Counted from the stretch's first letter, positions 7,891 through 17,848 are shown. The stretch is 64,000 nucleotides of DNA from Bacillus testis (GCF_001243895.1 NZ_LN851186.1:3640735-3704734); one strand, 5' to 3'. Numbers and translations: made by a program. The notes: a model not told the origin generated them from the letters alone.

Positions 7891-9336
7891 ATGCAGAAAG
7901 AAATAACAGAAAGAAATAAAAAAATCTTATTAGTAGTCCTGGTTGCCGGCTGTTTCTTATCGACTTTGAACCAGACATTATTGAATGTAGCGTTAAGTAA
8001 TTTTATGGATGTATTTGATGTGAAAGCCGCTACTGTGCAATGGATTTCGACAGGCTTCATGCTTGTGAACGGAGTTTTAGTGCCAATTACTGCATTTTTG
8101 ATGAAACGCTTTACTACTAGGCAGCTTTTTATCAGCTCAATGTTCTTCTTGCTCATCGGTTCCGCGCTCTGTGCCGGTGCTATGAATTTTGGCATCTTGC
8201 TTACAGGAAGGATGATTCAGGGAATTGGGGCAGGAATCATTATGCCGCTGATGATGACGGTTATTTTATATTTGTTCCCGCTCGAAAAACGTGGAAGCGT
8301 GATGGGGATCATCGGCTTTGCCATCATTTTCGCTCCGGCCATCGCCCCGACATTATCAGGCTTCGTCATTGATTATGTCTCATGGAGATGGCTGTTCATT
8401 GGACTGATTCCACTTGCACTAATCGTCATTGTACTTGCCTTTAAATACTTGATGAATGTGGGCGAAACAGCAAAAGCAAAATTAGACATGCTCAGTGTCC
8501 TTCTATCCACAATCGGCTTTGGCTGTGTGTTATTCGGGTTCAGCAGTGCAGGAAGTAAGGGCTGGGACGATCCAATTGTTTTGACAACCATTGTTATTGG
8601 AATCATTGTTACGGCTCTATTCAGTCTGCGCCAAGTAAAGTCCAAGGATCCATTATTGAATTTATCCGTATTCAAGTATAAGGTGTTCACTCTTACATCC
8701 ATCATCAATATACTTGTCACGATGATTATGTATGCGGACCTCATCCTATTGCCTATTTTCTTGCAAAACGGACAGGGTTTCACTGCATTTGAAGCAGGCC
8801 TGCTTTTATTGCCAGGAGCAATCATTAATGCTTTTTTATCGCCTGTCACCGGCAAAATGTATGATAAATATGGGGCAAAACCACTCTTTATCACAGGCTT
8901 ACTATTCATCATTGTATCAATGGGGGCAGTCATTGATTTGACCGAATCCACCACGTATCTTTATATAATGGTTCGTACGATCATCCTGCGTATCGGCTTA
9001 AGCTTCATTTCCATGCCTTTAAACACAGCAGGATTGAACGCTTTACCAAGAGAATTGGGTTCCCACGGTTCAGCGGTGAATAACACGGTCCGCCAATTAG
9101 CAGGCGCTATTGGAACCGCAGTTGTTATCACGATTTTCACCATTCAATCGACTTCCCATGCCACCGAGCTGGCTGCCGAACACAGACATATGCCAGCCAT
9201 ACAGCTGGCCAAATCAGCTTCAATCCTCGGCTCAGGCGACGCCTATCTGTTTATGTTCGTACTATCTTTTGTGGCACTCATTTTCGTATGTTTCATGCCT
9301 AAAAAAGCAAACAGCACAAAGAACGAAAGCATATAA
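7891..9336 (+). CDS. MFS multidrug exporter, DHA2 (LmrB/EmrB-like)
   Basis: A 481-residue, 14-helix major facilitator protein. Motifs visible are LDxTIVNVAL-like LNQTLLNVAL in helix 1 (the usual acidic Asp is Asn here), GRMIQGIGAG in helix 4 and the motif C-like GFAIIFAPAIAPTLSG in helix 5. Length and sequence resemble B. subtilis LmrB, a lincomycin/puromycin exporter that is also controlled by a TetR-family protein. GAAGGGG stands about 10 bases before the ATG. The gene is divergent from its probable repressor and ends at a bidirectional terminator. Substrate range is inferred only. Confidence 0.85.
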   Translation: MQKEITERNKKILLVVLVAGCFLSTLNQTLLNVALSNFMDVFDVKAATVQWISTGFMLVNGVLVPITAFLMKRFTTRQLFISSMFFLLIGSALCAGAMNFGILLTGRMIQGIGAGIIMPLMMTVILYLFPLEKRGSVMGIIGFAIIFAPAIAPTLSGFVIDYVSWRWLFIGLIPLALIVIVLAFKYLMNVGETAKAKLDMLSVLLSTIGFGCVLFGFSSAGSKGWDDPIVLTTIVIGIIVTALFSLRQVKSKDPLLNLSVFKYKVFTLTSIINILVTMIMYADLILLPIFLQNGQGFTAFEAGLLLLPGAIINAFLSPVTGKMYDKYGAKPLFITGLLFIIVSMGAVIDLTESTTYLYIMVRTIILRIGLSFISMPLNTAGLNALPRELGSHGSAVNNTVRQLAGAIGTAVVITIFTIQSTSHATELAAEHRHMPAIQLAKSASILGSGDAYLFMFVLSFVALIFVCFMPKKANSTKNESI

Positions 9337-9339
9337 TAA

Positions 9340-9386
9340 CAAATAAGGCATATCTGAACTCACTCAGATATGCCTTATTGTTTTCT
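9340..9386. terminator. bidirectional terminator between efflux gene and minJ
   Basis: AAATAAGGCATATCTGA and TCAGATATGCCTTATT form a 15-16 base-pair stem with a six-base loop. A and T tracts on both sides let it serve both converging genes. Confidence 0.85.
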
Positions 9387-9479
9387 TATAGTTTCTCTCC
9401 GTTTGTGGCTATAACGTCTTTATACCAGAAAAAAGATTTCTTCTTTTTCCGTTTTGGAAACAGCCCTTTTACACACTGC

Positions 9480-10670
9480 CTAAGCGATCGTCTCCTGTCT
9501 TTCTTCCGGCAAAAACAGGATGCCTAGTTCATAATGTTCGCCTTCGAACAGCGCCCGCTGTACAAAGCGGATTTGCCCGTCGCTGTCGAGCACTTCAAGT
9601 TTGCAATACGCCCGATTATACTGAAGGGCCTCATATAATTCATGCTCCGTATGGACCGGAGTTCCATTGACTTTCGTAATGATTTCCCCCACTTGCAAAG
9701 CCATCTTTTCTGCTGGAGAAAATGGAATGACTGCGAGGATCAGGACGCCATGCTTCCGCCGGGAGAAATAAAATGGCAAACGCTGCTCATACAATTTTCC
9801 AAAATAGTGGATGCTTTCTCTGCCCAGCATAGCTACAGCAGCAGCCACGATTGAGAGAATCGGAAGCCAAATGCTTGCTACTGCGATCATTAGAACGCCG
9901 ATTGCCAGGATTAACACCCTGCCGCCTGTCATCTTGATTGATTCAGCAGGCAAACGTCCGTGCACATGCTGTGAAAAACCGATCAGGAAAGGCAGAAGAA
10001 TCGGTGTCACATGGACAGAACCGCTTATTTCAAAAACCGGCCACCATTCAAAAGGAGCCGCCAGCTCCCCTCCCGGAATAAAAAGAAACATCGGAATCAG
10101 CCACACGCGGCGTGACACATGCGAACCGACCGTCATCCCCCTATTCGATGTAATCAACTCCGGAGAAGTGCCCCTGGCCGCATTACGTCTGATCAGCAGC
10201 CCTTCAGCCGCCAATAGAAGCGCCAGCAGTACGGCAAGTGCCGGATACAGAGAAGAAGACATATCTTCAAGCGCCTTACCGAGATAAGGAACATCTATCT
10301 TTTGGCCCTGCAGGAAAAAAAGAATAAAAATCGAAAAGCCGACCGTGTAAGCCGGAGACAGCAATCTGAACTTCAGTGTCAAGCTCAACAGCACTGTTAC
10401 AATACCGATCACCAAAACAGCAGCAAACGGAATCACCATCCCAGTCACTATGCTGACTACCGAAAGCGAAAGGCCAATGATAATCCCAAGCGGCAGCAAA
10501 TTGCGCAGCTCAAAATATCCACTTTCCACCCGGATCTTGAAATCCTTCCGTTCCTTCTTGACTCTCCTGTAGCCTATGAACAAACTAAGCAATAAAGAAT
10601 AGTAGAATAGTGGATGTATAAACAGTTTACCGAAGCCCCATAAAAATTGTTGCACCCAAATATGATCCAC
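9480..10670 (-). CDS. minJ: MinJ division-site topology protein
   Basis: A 396-residue membrane protein (B. subtilis MinJ 397). Seven or eight hydrophobic helices fill residues 10-290, followed by a C-terminal PDZ domain (about 305-385: VLILAVIPFSPAEKMALQVG, then EIITKVNGTPVHTEHELYEA). MinJ bridges DivIVA and MinD at the septum and restrains extra division and affects swarming. The start is GTG 10670 with AAGGAAG eight bases upstream. In B. subtilis minJ is close to swrA and ctpB; here swrA is absent and a kynurenine operon separates minJ from ctpB. Synteny plus architecture make the name likely. Confidence 0.82.
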   Translation of the reverse strand: MDHIWVQQFLWGFGKLFIHPLFYYSLLLSLFIGYRRVKKERKDFKIRVESGYFELRNLLPLGIIIGLSLSVVSIVTGMVIPFAAVLVIGIVTVLLSLTLKFRLLSPAYTVGFSIFILFFLQGQKIDVPYLGKALEDMSSSLYPALAVLLALLLAAEGLLIRRNAARGTSPELITSNRGMTVGSHVSRRVWLIPMFLFIPGGELAAPFEWWPVFEISGSVHVTPILLPFLIGFSQHVHGRLPAESIKMTGGRVLILAIGVLMIAVASIWLPILSIVAAAVAMLGRESIHYFGKLYEQRLPFYFSRRKHGVLILAVIPFSPAEKMALQVGEIITKVNGTPVHTEHELYEALQYNRAYCKLEVLDSDGQIRFVQRALFEGEHYELGILFLPEERQETIA

Positions 10671-10821
10671 TACTTACACTTCCTTTCAAAAAATACGGAA
10701 TACGCTAACTTCTATTCTATCAAAGAAGCTACAGCCTGCCTATCACAAAAACGGGATATCCCTCTGGACAATAAGAAGAATGGCGGAAACAGCGCTTTTT
10801 CGGAAAGGCCCATTCTACATG

Positions 10822-10850
10822 AAAAAAAGCCCCTCATCTGAGAGGCTTTA
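10822..10850 (-). terminator. terminator of the kynurenine operon
   Basis: Minus-strand AAAGCCTCTC and GAGGGGCTTT pair around a short loop and are followed by seven T, 60 bases after the kynB stop. Confidence 0.85.
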
Positions 10851-10909
10851 AGCCATATTAAAATCTTTATATATCTTTTTCTTAGTTTCATACTAAGATT
10901 TCTTATACC

Positions 10910-11533
10910 CTATACTCTTCGCACTACCGCACGGACCGGACTCCCGTCTGCTTCCACAAGCGAAAGCGGAAGCGCTGCTAATTCATAGTCACCTGGATGA
11001 ATTTGATCTAATACCAACCCTTCCAAAATATGAATTCCAAACCGGGTTAGTTCATGATGTGCCGCAAGTTCTTTACTATCAATAGGATCTACAGATGGCA
11101 AGTCGAGACCAAGCAGGCGAACTCCCTTTCTTTCTAAATAGGGCGCTAACTCAGGTTCAATCTCGGGGATCTCTGTTGGAAACACACTTCGATCCGTCCA
11201 TGCACCTGTCCGGATTAACAGGCGGGTTACTCCGTCTAGTTCAACTCCGGCTAATTCCTTTATTCCAATTGATGACGATTTCGGCAAATGGATGATTCGG
11301 GCCCTGCCAATATATAAATTGACATCAAGCTCGATGACTTTCTTTCCATCATCATCAAAATGAAACGGGGCATCAATATGTGTTCCAGTATGGGTGCTCA
11401 TCGTCATTTGCCCGACATTGACTGAACCACTTTCCTTTTTACTCCAATTGACTTGGTAAGAAAAAGGGGTGTCCTCCGGCCAAACAGCAACGCGGTGATC
11501 CAGCGGCTGCGAAATATCGATCCAAGGATTCAT
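10910..11533 (-). CDS. kynB: kynurenine formamidase KynB
   Basis: A 207-residue metal-dependent arylformamidase of the cyclase family. It hydrolyses N-formylkynurenine to kynurenine and formate. The zinc motif STHTGTHIDAPFHF (about residues 45-58) and later LGLDLPSVDPIDS and HILEGLVLDQI are typical. AAAAGGAGG precedes the ATG. It is the last gene of kynU-permease-kynA-kynB; a 157-base gap without a visible gene separates it from kynA. Confidence 0.92.
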   Translation of the reverse strand: MNPWIDISQPLDHRVAVWPEDTPFSYQVNWSKKESGSVNVGQMTMSTHTGTHIDAPFHFDDDGKKVIELDVNLYIGRARIIHLPKSSSIGIKELAGVELDGVTRLLIRTGAWTDRSVFPTEIPEIEPELAPYLERKGVRLLGLDLPSVDPIDSKELAAHHELTRFGIHILEGLVLDQIHPGDYELAALPLSLVEADGSPVRAVVRRV

Positions 11534-11690
11534 TTGAAAAGCCTCCTTTTGTTTTTATAGGGAACAGAACAGCTTTATGTATAGGAAGAAGGTCTTCCAA
11601 AACCTCTTTTGGGAATAAGCCTGCCGACTCCATTTCCCCGAAATCCATTTTCAATCAGCCCCCTCCCCCAGGAATGCCAAGCATATCTCC

Positions 11691-12530
11691 CTACAGCTTC
11701 GTCCGTAAACTCAGCAGCTCCGGGAAAAATGGTTGGTCTATTACTCTTTTTAAATAGGTCACTCCCGATGAGCCGCCTGTTCCTGTTTTATGGCCAATAA
11801 TTCTTTCTACTGTCGTCATATGATTAAAACGCCAAAGCTGCTGCTGATTGCCGATATCGACCAGCTTCTCCGCCAATTCATATAAATCCCAATATTGCTT
11901 CGGATTACGGTACACCGTCAACCAAGCCTCTTCAACACTCGCATTCAGTTCATAGTTTTGCGACCAATCGCGGTTCAGCGCTTGTTCATCGACCTTTAAT
12001 CCATGCGCCGCAAGGGAAAAAATCGCCGCATCATAAATGCTCGGTTCGTTTAGGGCCTTCACCATCAATGGGTATAACTCTGTCTGATGCTGATAGACTG
12101 CCAGAGAACGAGCATTCTTGTTGCCAAGGGCAAACTCAATCAAGCGATTTTGATAGGATTGAAATCCTGAGGAATGGCCCAATTTATCACGGAACTGCAT
12201 ATATTCGGACGGAGTCAGCGTTGAGAGGACACTCCATGACTGAATCAACTGCTGCTGGATTCTTGATACCCGCGACAGCATTTTAAACGACGGCTCCAAA
12301 TCATTTTGGCGGATGCAAGAGATAGCCGCATTCAGTTCATGCAAAATCAGCTTCATCCATAACTCACTCGTTTGATGAATGATGATGAATAACATTTCAT
12401 CGTGATGGTCCGAAAGCCGGTTCTGACTCGACAAAAGTTGGTCAAGAAGAAGATAATCACCATAGGACATATCTTTTCTAAAATCTAATTGAATGCCTTT
12501 TTCTACATTTTTATTATCTACGTTTTCCAC
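11691..12530 (-). CDS. kynA: tryptophan 2,3-dioxygenase KynA
   Basis: A 279-residue heme enzyme that opens the indole ring of L-tryptophan to N-formylkynurenine. Seen are [14 protein letters not shown], the active-site segment [20 protein letters not shown] (distal His), and the C-terminal [20 protein letters not shown] followed by SSGVTYL, which holds the heme ligand and substrate-binding Thr. The length matches bacterial TDO. GTG 12530 with AGGGGG upstream is the start. It lies 16 bases after the permease gene in the same operon. Confidence 0.93.
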   Translation of the reverse strand: MENVDNKNVEKGIQLDFRKDMSYGDYLLLDQLLSSQNRLSDHHDEMLFIIIHQTSELWMKLILHELNAAISCIRQNDLEPSFKMLSRVSRIQQQLIQSWSVLSTLTPSEYMQFRDKLGHSSGFQSYQNRLIEFALGNKNARSLAVYQHQTELYPLMVKALNEPSIYDAAIFSLAAHGLKVDEQALNRDWSQNYELNASVEEAWLTVYRNPKQYWDLYELAEKLVDIGNQQQLWRFNHMTTVERIIGHKTGTGGSSGVTYLKRVIDQPFFPELLSLRTKL

Positions 12531-12546
12531 TTTAAAGACCCCCTAA

Positions 12547-13935
12547 TCAATCTTTCATCATCGTATCTTGCTGAGAAGCTATATCCACTCTCTTTTTATG
12601 AAAAAAGAAATAGACAAGTGTTAAAAAGACCAGCCACGGAATACCGAACTGAAGCAAAATTTTAAACGATGTAAACCAGGTCGTGATCATCAGGCTCACT
12701 AACAGAAGAGCACCCAGAACAGTCAAATAAGGAAAACCGATCATTTTTACCGGCAGCTTGCGGCCCCCTGATTTTTCCCACGCTTTTCGGAAAAATAAAT
12801 GCGAGATAAACACCATCAACCATGTAAATATGGCGCCGAACATAGAGATTCCCATCATAAAAGCGTACGAGGTTTCAGGGAACAAGGCACTGACCACTGC
12901 TGCGACTATAATTCCTACTGCAGAAACGGAAAGCGCCGATAATGGAACTCCCTTGTTGCTCACCTTTCCAAAAACGGCTGGTGCAAATTTTGCTTGCGAT
13001 AAGGAAAACACCATTCTGGTCGAAGCATACAATTGGCTATTCATCGCCGATAAAGCCGCAGTCAAAATAATGAAATTCATGATTCCAGAAGCACCGGGGA
13101 TATTCAATATCTCCATAACCTTTACAAATGGACTTTGATCGATGCCAGCCTGTTTCCATGGTACAATCATCAGCATGATGGCGAGCGTCAAAACATAAAA
13201 GGTGGACAGACGGAAAACGGTTGCCTTCAATGCTTTGGGCACCGCCACATCAGGATCCTTCGCTTCGCCAGCCGTTACGGCAATCAGTTCGGTTCCTATA
13301 AAGCTAAATAGCGAAATAAAGATAGCAACCCAAACCCCTTTAAAGCCAAACGGCAAAAATCCGCCATCATTCGTTAAATTTCCAGGCCCAATGTGCGATG
13401 CACCGGATGATCCAAATAAGACGTAAGCACCTAGTAAAATAAAGCCGAGAATGGCACTTATTTTAATCATCGAGAACCAGTATTCAAATGTAGCAAAGGT
13501 GTTTACACTGGTAGCATTCACATAAATGAGCACCGCTCCAAACAACAAAATCCAAACGATTCCCGGAGTGGTCGGGAACCAATATTTCATATAAACGGCA
13601 ATGGCACTGACTTCAACTCCTACCGCCAATACGTTGGCAATCCAGTACGAATAGCGGACGAGATAGCCAGCCAGAGGATGGATGTATTTTTCAGCGATTA
13701 GCCCGAACGCTCCTGATGAAGGATGGGCAACCGTCATTTCCGCCAAACAACCCATAAGCAAGAGGATAATAAACGCTCCGACCGCATAGCTAACCAGGAC
13801 ACCCGGCCCCGCTGTACTAATGGCCAAGCCGCTACCTAGAAACAGTCCGGTTCCGATCGCACAACCCATCGCAATCATCGTTAGCTGTTTTGTTTTAAGT
13901 TCCCGTTTTAATCCCTTTTCCACCTTATTCTCCAT
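12547..13935 (-). CDS. APC amino-acid permease, probable tryptophan/kynurenine uptake
   Basis: About 462 residues with 12 helices of the amino acid permease (AAT/LysP-like) family: the N-terminus has QLTMIAMGCAIGTGLFLGSG and helix 6 FSFIGTELIAVTAGEAKDP. ATG 13935 preceded by AAGGCGGGGA is preferred over an in-frame upstream start that would add 13 residues. It sits between kynU and kynA, so uptake of tryptophan (or kynurenine) for the pathway is the natural reading. This is inferred from position; sequence alone gives only amino acid transport. Confidence 0.8.
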   Translation of the reverse strand: MENKVEKGLKRELKTKQLTMIAMGCAIGTGLFLGSGLAISTAGPGVLVSYAVGAFIILLLMGCLAEMTVAHPSSGAFGLIAEKYIHPLAGYLVRYSYWIANVLAVGVEVSAIAVYMKYWFPTTPGIVWILLFGAVLIYVNATSVNTFATFEYWFSMIKISAILGFILLGAYVLFGSSGASHIGPGNLTNDGGFLPFGFKGVWVAIFISLFSFIGTELIAVTAGEAKDPDVAVPKALKATVFRLSTFYVLTLAIMLMIVPWKQAGIDQSPFVKVMEILNIPGASGIMNFIILTAALSAMNSQLYASTRMVFSLSQAKFAPAVFGKVSNKGVPLSALSVSAVGIIVAAVVSALFPETSYAFMMGISMFGAIFTWLMVFISHLFFRKAWEKSGGRKLPVKMIGFPYLTVLGALLLVSLMITTWFTSFKILLQFGIPWLVFLTLVYFFFHKKRVDIASQQDTMMKD

Positions 13936-14068
13936 ATGTCCCCGCCTTTCCCTCGTTGGAACTTTTTTATACATTTAAAGTATATAATACATGTACCCGT
14001 AGGCTTTTGCTATTGATCGAGCCGGGGTGCTAATCCATAGTTTTGGACTTCTTATCTGCGAATCCAAA

Positions 14069-15343
14069 TTAAGCTACAATTTCCCGCTCTTTCGCAAACT
14101 TCTCATATTGTTTTTCAACCATAATTTCTTTCAAAATCCACACCACGTTCCAAACGTCTTCATATGAAGTATAAAGTGCAATCGGGGCAAGGCGGATGAC
14201 ATTCGGCGCACGAAAATCCGGAATAATGCCATTTTCTTTTAATGCCTTACAAATACGAACTGCTTCCGGATGTTCAAGGCAGACGTGACCCCCACGGCGT
14301 GCATCCTCAAGCGGATTGCCTATTTCAAACCCGAAGTCCGCCAACTCTCCTTCAATTAATTCCATCAAATACTGATTGATCTCAAGTGATTTTTTTCGGA
14401 TATTTTCTATCCCAGCTTCCGCAAAAATTTCTAAAGAGCCAAGGAGCGGTGCCATGCTTAACACATGCGGTGTGCCGATCTGATAGGCGCCGGCGTCTTC
14501 CGCAGCCGTAAAGGCATGCTCCAAATCAAATTGTTTATCCGGACGTGAACCAAACCATCCGGCCAAACCAGGATTCTTACCAAAATGTTTCCGGTTTACG
14601 TATAGCCCACCAACACTTCCCGGTCCGCCGTTCAGGTATTTGTAATTACACCAATATGCAAAATCCACATTCCATTCCGAAAAAGCATGGGGAATTGCTC
14701 CGACGGAATGGCAGCCATCAAAACCAATTAAAATGCCACGTTTATGTGCCTCTTCGGTTAACCTTTTCATATCAAGAATTTGCCCGCTGCGATACTGGAC
14801 CGTCGGAAGGACCACTAAAGCCACCTCATCGGTCATGGCTTCTATTATGTCCTCCTCTTCAATGACACGCCCATCCCTGCTTTTTACGCGGATCAGATGC
14901 TCATCCGGATTATATCCGCGCATATGGAGCTGGCTTTTTAGCGCATAAATATCTGTAGGAAAATTCAGCTCATCAGCTAAAATTTTTGTTCGTTTTCCTT
15001 GCGGCTGATAAAATGTAGCCGCTAATTGGTGCAAATTTACCGTAGTAGAACCGGTTACAATCACTTCTTCAGCAGATGCCCCTACAAGCGGCGCCAACAA
15101 TCCTGCTAATCTCTTAGAAAGGTCGAACCATGGATGTTTCCCCTTTGTCCAGCCGTCGATGCCATGCTCCTTCCAATCATCCAGCGATTCACGCAAGGTC
15201 CGTTCAGCCCGCTTCGAAAGAAGGCCTAATGAGTTTCCATCCATATAAATCGAACCTGGATTGAGATAAAACTCCTCACGAAACCTTCTTAAAGAGTCCT
15301 CCTTGTCCAGCTTCCTGGCATATTCCACAGTTGGTGCCACCAT
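14069..15343 (-). CDS. kynU: kynureninase KynU
   Basis: A 424-residue PLP-dependent fold-type I enzyme that cleaves kynurenine to anthranilate and alanine. The motifs are [12 protein letters not shown], the PLP phosphate segment [12 protein letters not shown], the Asp in [13 protein letters not shown], the PLP lysine in [17 protein letters not shown], and the C-terminal [15 protein letters not shown]. It is the first gene of the operon, with AAGGGGGAA before the ATG. A sigma-A-like promoter overlapped by a palindrome lies just upstream. With KynA and KynB it completes tryptophan to anthranilate; no downstream anthranilate-degrading gene is present in the window. Confidence 0.94.
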   Translation of the reverse strand: MVAPTVEYARKLDKEDSLRRFREEFYLNPGSIYMDGNSLGLLSKRAERTLRESLDDWKEHGIDGWTKGKHPWFDLSKRLAGLLAPLVGASAEEVIVTGSTTVNLHQLAATFYQPQGKRTKILADELNFPTDIYALKSQLHMRGYNPDEHLIRVKSRDGRVIEEEDIIEAMTDEVALVVLPTVQYRSGQILDMKRLTEEAHKRGILIGFDGCHSVGAIPHAFSEWNVDFAYWCNYKYLNGGPGSVGGLYVNRKHFGKNPGLAGWFGSRPDKQFDLEHAFTAAEDAGAYQIGTPHVLSMAPLLGSLEIFAEAGIENIRKKSLEINQYLMELIEGELADFGFEIGNPLEDARRGGHVCLEHPEAVRICKALKENGIIPDFRAPNVIRLAPIALYTSYEDVWNVVWILKEIMVEKQYEKFAKEREIVA

Positions 15344-15374
15344 TATGAAATTCCCCCTTTTATTACTTTTGAAA

Positions 15375-15404
15375 AATATACCAATAAATATGACATAGTG
15401 TCAA
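15375..15404 (-). promoter_or_regulatory. kyn operon promoter with palindromic operator
   Basis: On the minus strand TTGACA (15404-15399) and TATATT (15380-15375) are 18 bases apart. The -35 overlaps the palindrome TGACA-TAG-TGTCA (15391-15403). The site lies between divergent kynU and a TetR gene, so repression by that TetR protein is likely. Confidence 0.65.
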
Positions 15405-15489
15405 TAATTCTTTTCAGAAAATTCATAATCTTGTAGCTGCCCTTGTTTTCAGCTATTCTTAATGATAGCGAGCACAGGAGGATAAGGAA

Positions 15490-16107
15490 ATGAAGGAGAA
15501 ACTGGATGTAGTCGACAAACGCCATTTACGTTCCATAAAGACAAGGCAAAAGCTATTGGAGGCTGCCAGGGACGTTTTTTTAGAAGAAGGCTTTCAAAAA
15601 GCAACGATTTCGCAAATGATTAAAAAGGCAGGTGTTGGCTACGGAACCGCTTATGTTCATTTTGAAGGGAAAGAGGAAATTCTAATGGTGTTAATAGATG
15701 ACGTTATGGAAAAATTCTATGATATTGCCGAGGTTTCATTTTCCCCCAACACAAAGGAAGAAGCGGGGTACATCATTCTTTCGCAGGCGACTGCTTTTTT
15801 AAAAATGGCCGAAACCGAGCGGAGTATGATGCAATTGTTTGAACAAGCCATTGGAATATCGCCATTGATTTCAACCAAATGGAAAGCAATCCGTGAAAAA
15901 TTCATCCAGCGAATTTCCCTAGACATCGCATTCGCCCAGAAACACGGACTGGCTAAAGCCAGGCTAAACCGCACGCTTGTTGCCAGGGGCTGGTTCTTTA
16001 CGAACGAAATGTATCTATGGGAAATAGTCCGGAACGAGCACCAAGGAACCGTCGAGGAAATCGCAAAAACCATAACTGCTGTTTATACGGAGGGACTTTA
16101 TCATTAA
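15490..16107 (+). CDS. TetR-family regulator, probable kyn operon repressor
   Basis: A 205-residue TetR-family protein. The DNA-binding domain is at about residues 14-62 (TRQKLLEAARDVFLEEGFQK, ATISQMIKKAGVGYGTAYVH, FEGKEEIL); the remainder is a helical ligand domain. AGGAGG precedes the ATG and a strong terminator follows. It is divergent from kynU with a palindromic site in the 146-base gap. Kynurenine regulators described in proteobacteria are Lrp-like (KynR), so control by a TetR protein would be a different solution. The ligand, perhaps kynurenine or anthranilate, is inferred. Confidence 0.85.
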   Translation: MKEKLDVVDKRHLRSIKTRQKLLEAARDVFLEEGFQKATISQMIKKAGVGYGTAYVHFEGKEEILMVLIDDVMEKFYDIAEVSFSPNTKEEAGYIILSQATAFLKMAETERSMMQLFEQAIGISPLISTKWKAIREKFIQRISLDIAFAQKHGLAKARLNRTLVARGWFFTNEMYLWEIVRNEHQGTVEEIAKTITAVYTEGLYH

Positions 16108-16139
16108 AAAAATCGGGCGAAAGCTGCCCGATTTTTTTT
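16107..16139 (+). terminator. terminator of the TetR gene
   Basis: AAATCGGGC and GCCCGATTT pair around GAAAGCT and are followed by a run of T. Confidence 0.9.
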
Positions 16140-16188
16140 GTGTTCTAAAGTATTGGTTGTTTTATTATAGCCTTGCTACTTTCCTCAC

Positions 16189-16260
16189 CGTGTTTTCTTT
16201 ATATCAGGAAAATTGTTCCGGTTTGTACATCTCTAAACGGTCGCTTCCGCTTTTCTTTAT
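16189..16260. repeat. interspersed repeat, partial B plus A unit
   Basis: The A unit (GTTTGTACATCTCTAAACGG, then TCGCTTCCGCTTTTCTTTAT) and the end of the B unit (CGTGTTTTCTTTAT) match copies at 20356 and 48010. The TAA stop of ctpB is formed at the edge of the repeat. Confidence 0.75.
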
Positions 16261-17711
16261 TCCAATAGGTATCTGATAGCTGCTTGTAGTTGCATGTCGT
16301 TTTCGTCGTCTTTTTTGGCTTTGTTTATGGTTTGTTCGAGGGCTTGGGCTGTTTTTAGGTTGATGGTGCCTGTGTTTTTTAGGTGTTCTCCGTTTTGGAA
16401 GGCGCGGACGGCTGTTTCGGTTTTGACGTCAAAATAGCCGTCTGTGCGCCCTGGGTCGTAGCCTAGGCTTTTGAGGATGACTTGCGCATGCTGGACTTGT
16501 TCGTTTGTCATATCCTGCTTCAATGGTTTTTCGACGTTTAGGGGCTGTGTATGGTAGATTTTTGGCTGTTTGATTTCCATTGTAGGCTTTATTCCTTTTT
16601 TATGGATCCAGTTTCCGTCCGGCGTCAGCCACTTGTAGAGCGTCAATTTAATATTGCTGCCGTCATCCATTTCAACCGCCTGCTGGACGGTCCCCTTGCC
16701 GAATGTTTTTTCCCCGATTAATGGATAGCCCCCGGCTTCTTCCATGGCTGCGGCCAGGATTTCCGAAGCTGAGGCGCTGCCGTTGTCGATCAAGACGGCT
16801 ATCTTATAATCCTTCTTGTTTTCGAGTTTCGAGTAGGTTTCCTCTTGATTGCCGTTTCGTTCTTCGATGCGGAAAAGCGGTTTATTTTCGGGGATCAGTT
16901 CATTAAGGACTTCCCGGACAGCCGGCAAAAGCCCTCCTGGATTGCCGCGGACATCCACGATCAGCCCTTTTATTTTCTTGGATTCCAATGCCTTCAGCTG
17001 TTTGCGGAAGGCTTTTCCGGTATCCTGGCTGAACGAGGTGATTTCAATATAGCCTACCTTTTTCCCCGCTTCTTCCTTTACTGAAGAAAAGACAGTCTCA
17101 ATCGGTATCTCATCGCGCTTAATCGAGAACATCATCGGTTCGCTGACGCCTGGCCGTTTGATTTCAAGTTTTACCTTTGTTCCTTTTTCCCCGCGGATCT
17201 TTACGGAGACTTCCTGGACATTCAGCCCTTTCACACTTTCGCCATTCACGGAAACAATCTCGTCCTTCGGCTTCAATCCGGCCTTTTCGGCTGGCGAATC
17301 CTTATAGGGCGATACAATCACTACTTTAGTCTCTTCCATGCCGATTTCCGTCCCAATCCCTTCAAAGGAAGAATCGAGTGAATCATTGAATTGCTTGGCC
17401 GTCGCTTTATCCATATAAACGGAATAAGGATCCTTCAAAGAGGCCAGCATTCCTTGAATGGCACCCGAAACAAGTTCAGCGTCTTTCTTTTCCTCTATAT
17501 AATAGTTCTTTATCAAATCATAGGCCTGTCCGACCTTGGCCAAGTCCTCGCTTGTCTCTTTTTCTTCCATGGTTACAGAAGGACGCCTCTCTGTATCCTC
17601 CGTCGGCGTTTTCCATTTCATGAATATGTCCGGCCCGATCGCCATTCCACCTGCGGCGCCTGCACCGAGCGATAATGTGATGGCCGTAGGAAGGACCCAT
17701 TTTTTATTCAT
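16257..17711 (-). CDS. ctpB: S41 C-terminal processing peptidase CtpB
   Basis: A 484-residue secreted/membrane serine protease. An N-terminal hydrophobic anchor (about residues 7-27) is followed by a PDZ domain (about 110-195, with PAEKAGLKPKDEIVSVNGES), the S41 catalytic core with Ser in NGSASASEILAAA and the Lys/Gln pair in GEKTFGKGTVQQ, and a C-terminal peptidoglycan-binding domain (LKSLGYDPGRTDGYFD). B. subtilis CtpB cleaves SpoIVFA to activate pro-sigma-K processing in sporulation. GAGGAGA lies just before the ATG. The stop codon abuts the interspersed repeat, and no hairpin terminator is seen. Confidence 0.9.
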   Translation of the reverse strand: MNKKWVLPTAITLSLGAGAAGGMAIGPDIFMKWKTPTEDTERRPSVTMEEKETSEDLAKVGQAYDLIKNYYIEEKKDAELVSGAIQGMLASLKDPYSVYMDKATAKQFNDSLDSSFEGIGTEIGMEETKVVIVSPYKDSPAEKAGLKPKDEIVSVNGESVKGLNVQEVSVKIRGEKGTKVKLEIKRPGVSEPMMFSIKRDEIPIETVFSSVKEEAGKKVGYIEITSFSQDTGKAFRKQLKALESKKIKGLIVDVRGNPGGLLPAVREVLNELIPENKPLFRIEERNGNQEETYSKLENKKDYKIAVLIDNGSASASEILAAAMEEAGGYPLIGEKTFGKGTVQQAVEMDDGSNIKLTLYKWLTPDGNWIHKKGIKPTMEIKQPKIYHTQPLNVEKPLKQDMTNEQVQHAQVILKSLGYDPGRTDGYFDVKTETAVRAFQNGEHLKNTGTINLKTAQALEQTINKAKKDDENDMQLQAAIRYLLE

Positions 17712-17848
17712 AACTGTCTCCTCTCCCCATCTCTCCTATACAAAAAGGCATCGCACATATATGTGTGATACCTTGTACGTACTATAAGTTGTATGAGAGC
17801 CGGGGAGAAATTATGATGATTCTCCCTTAACTTTCATTGGTCTGATCG

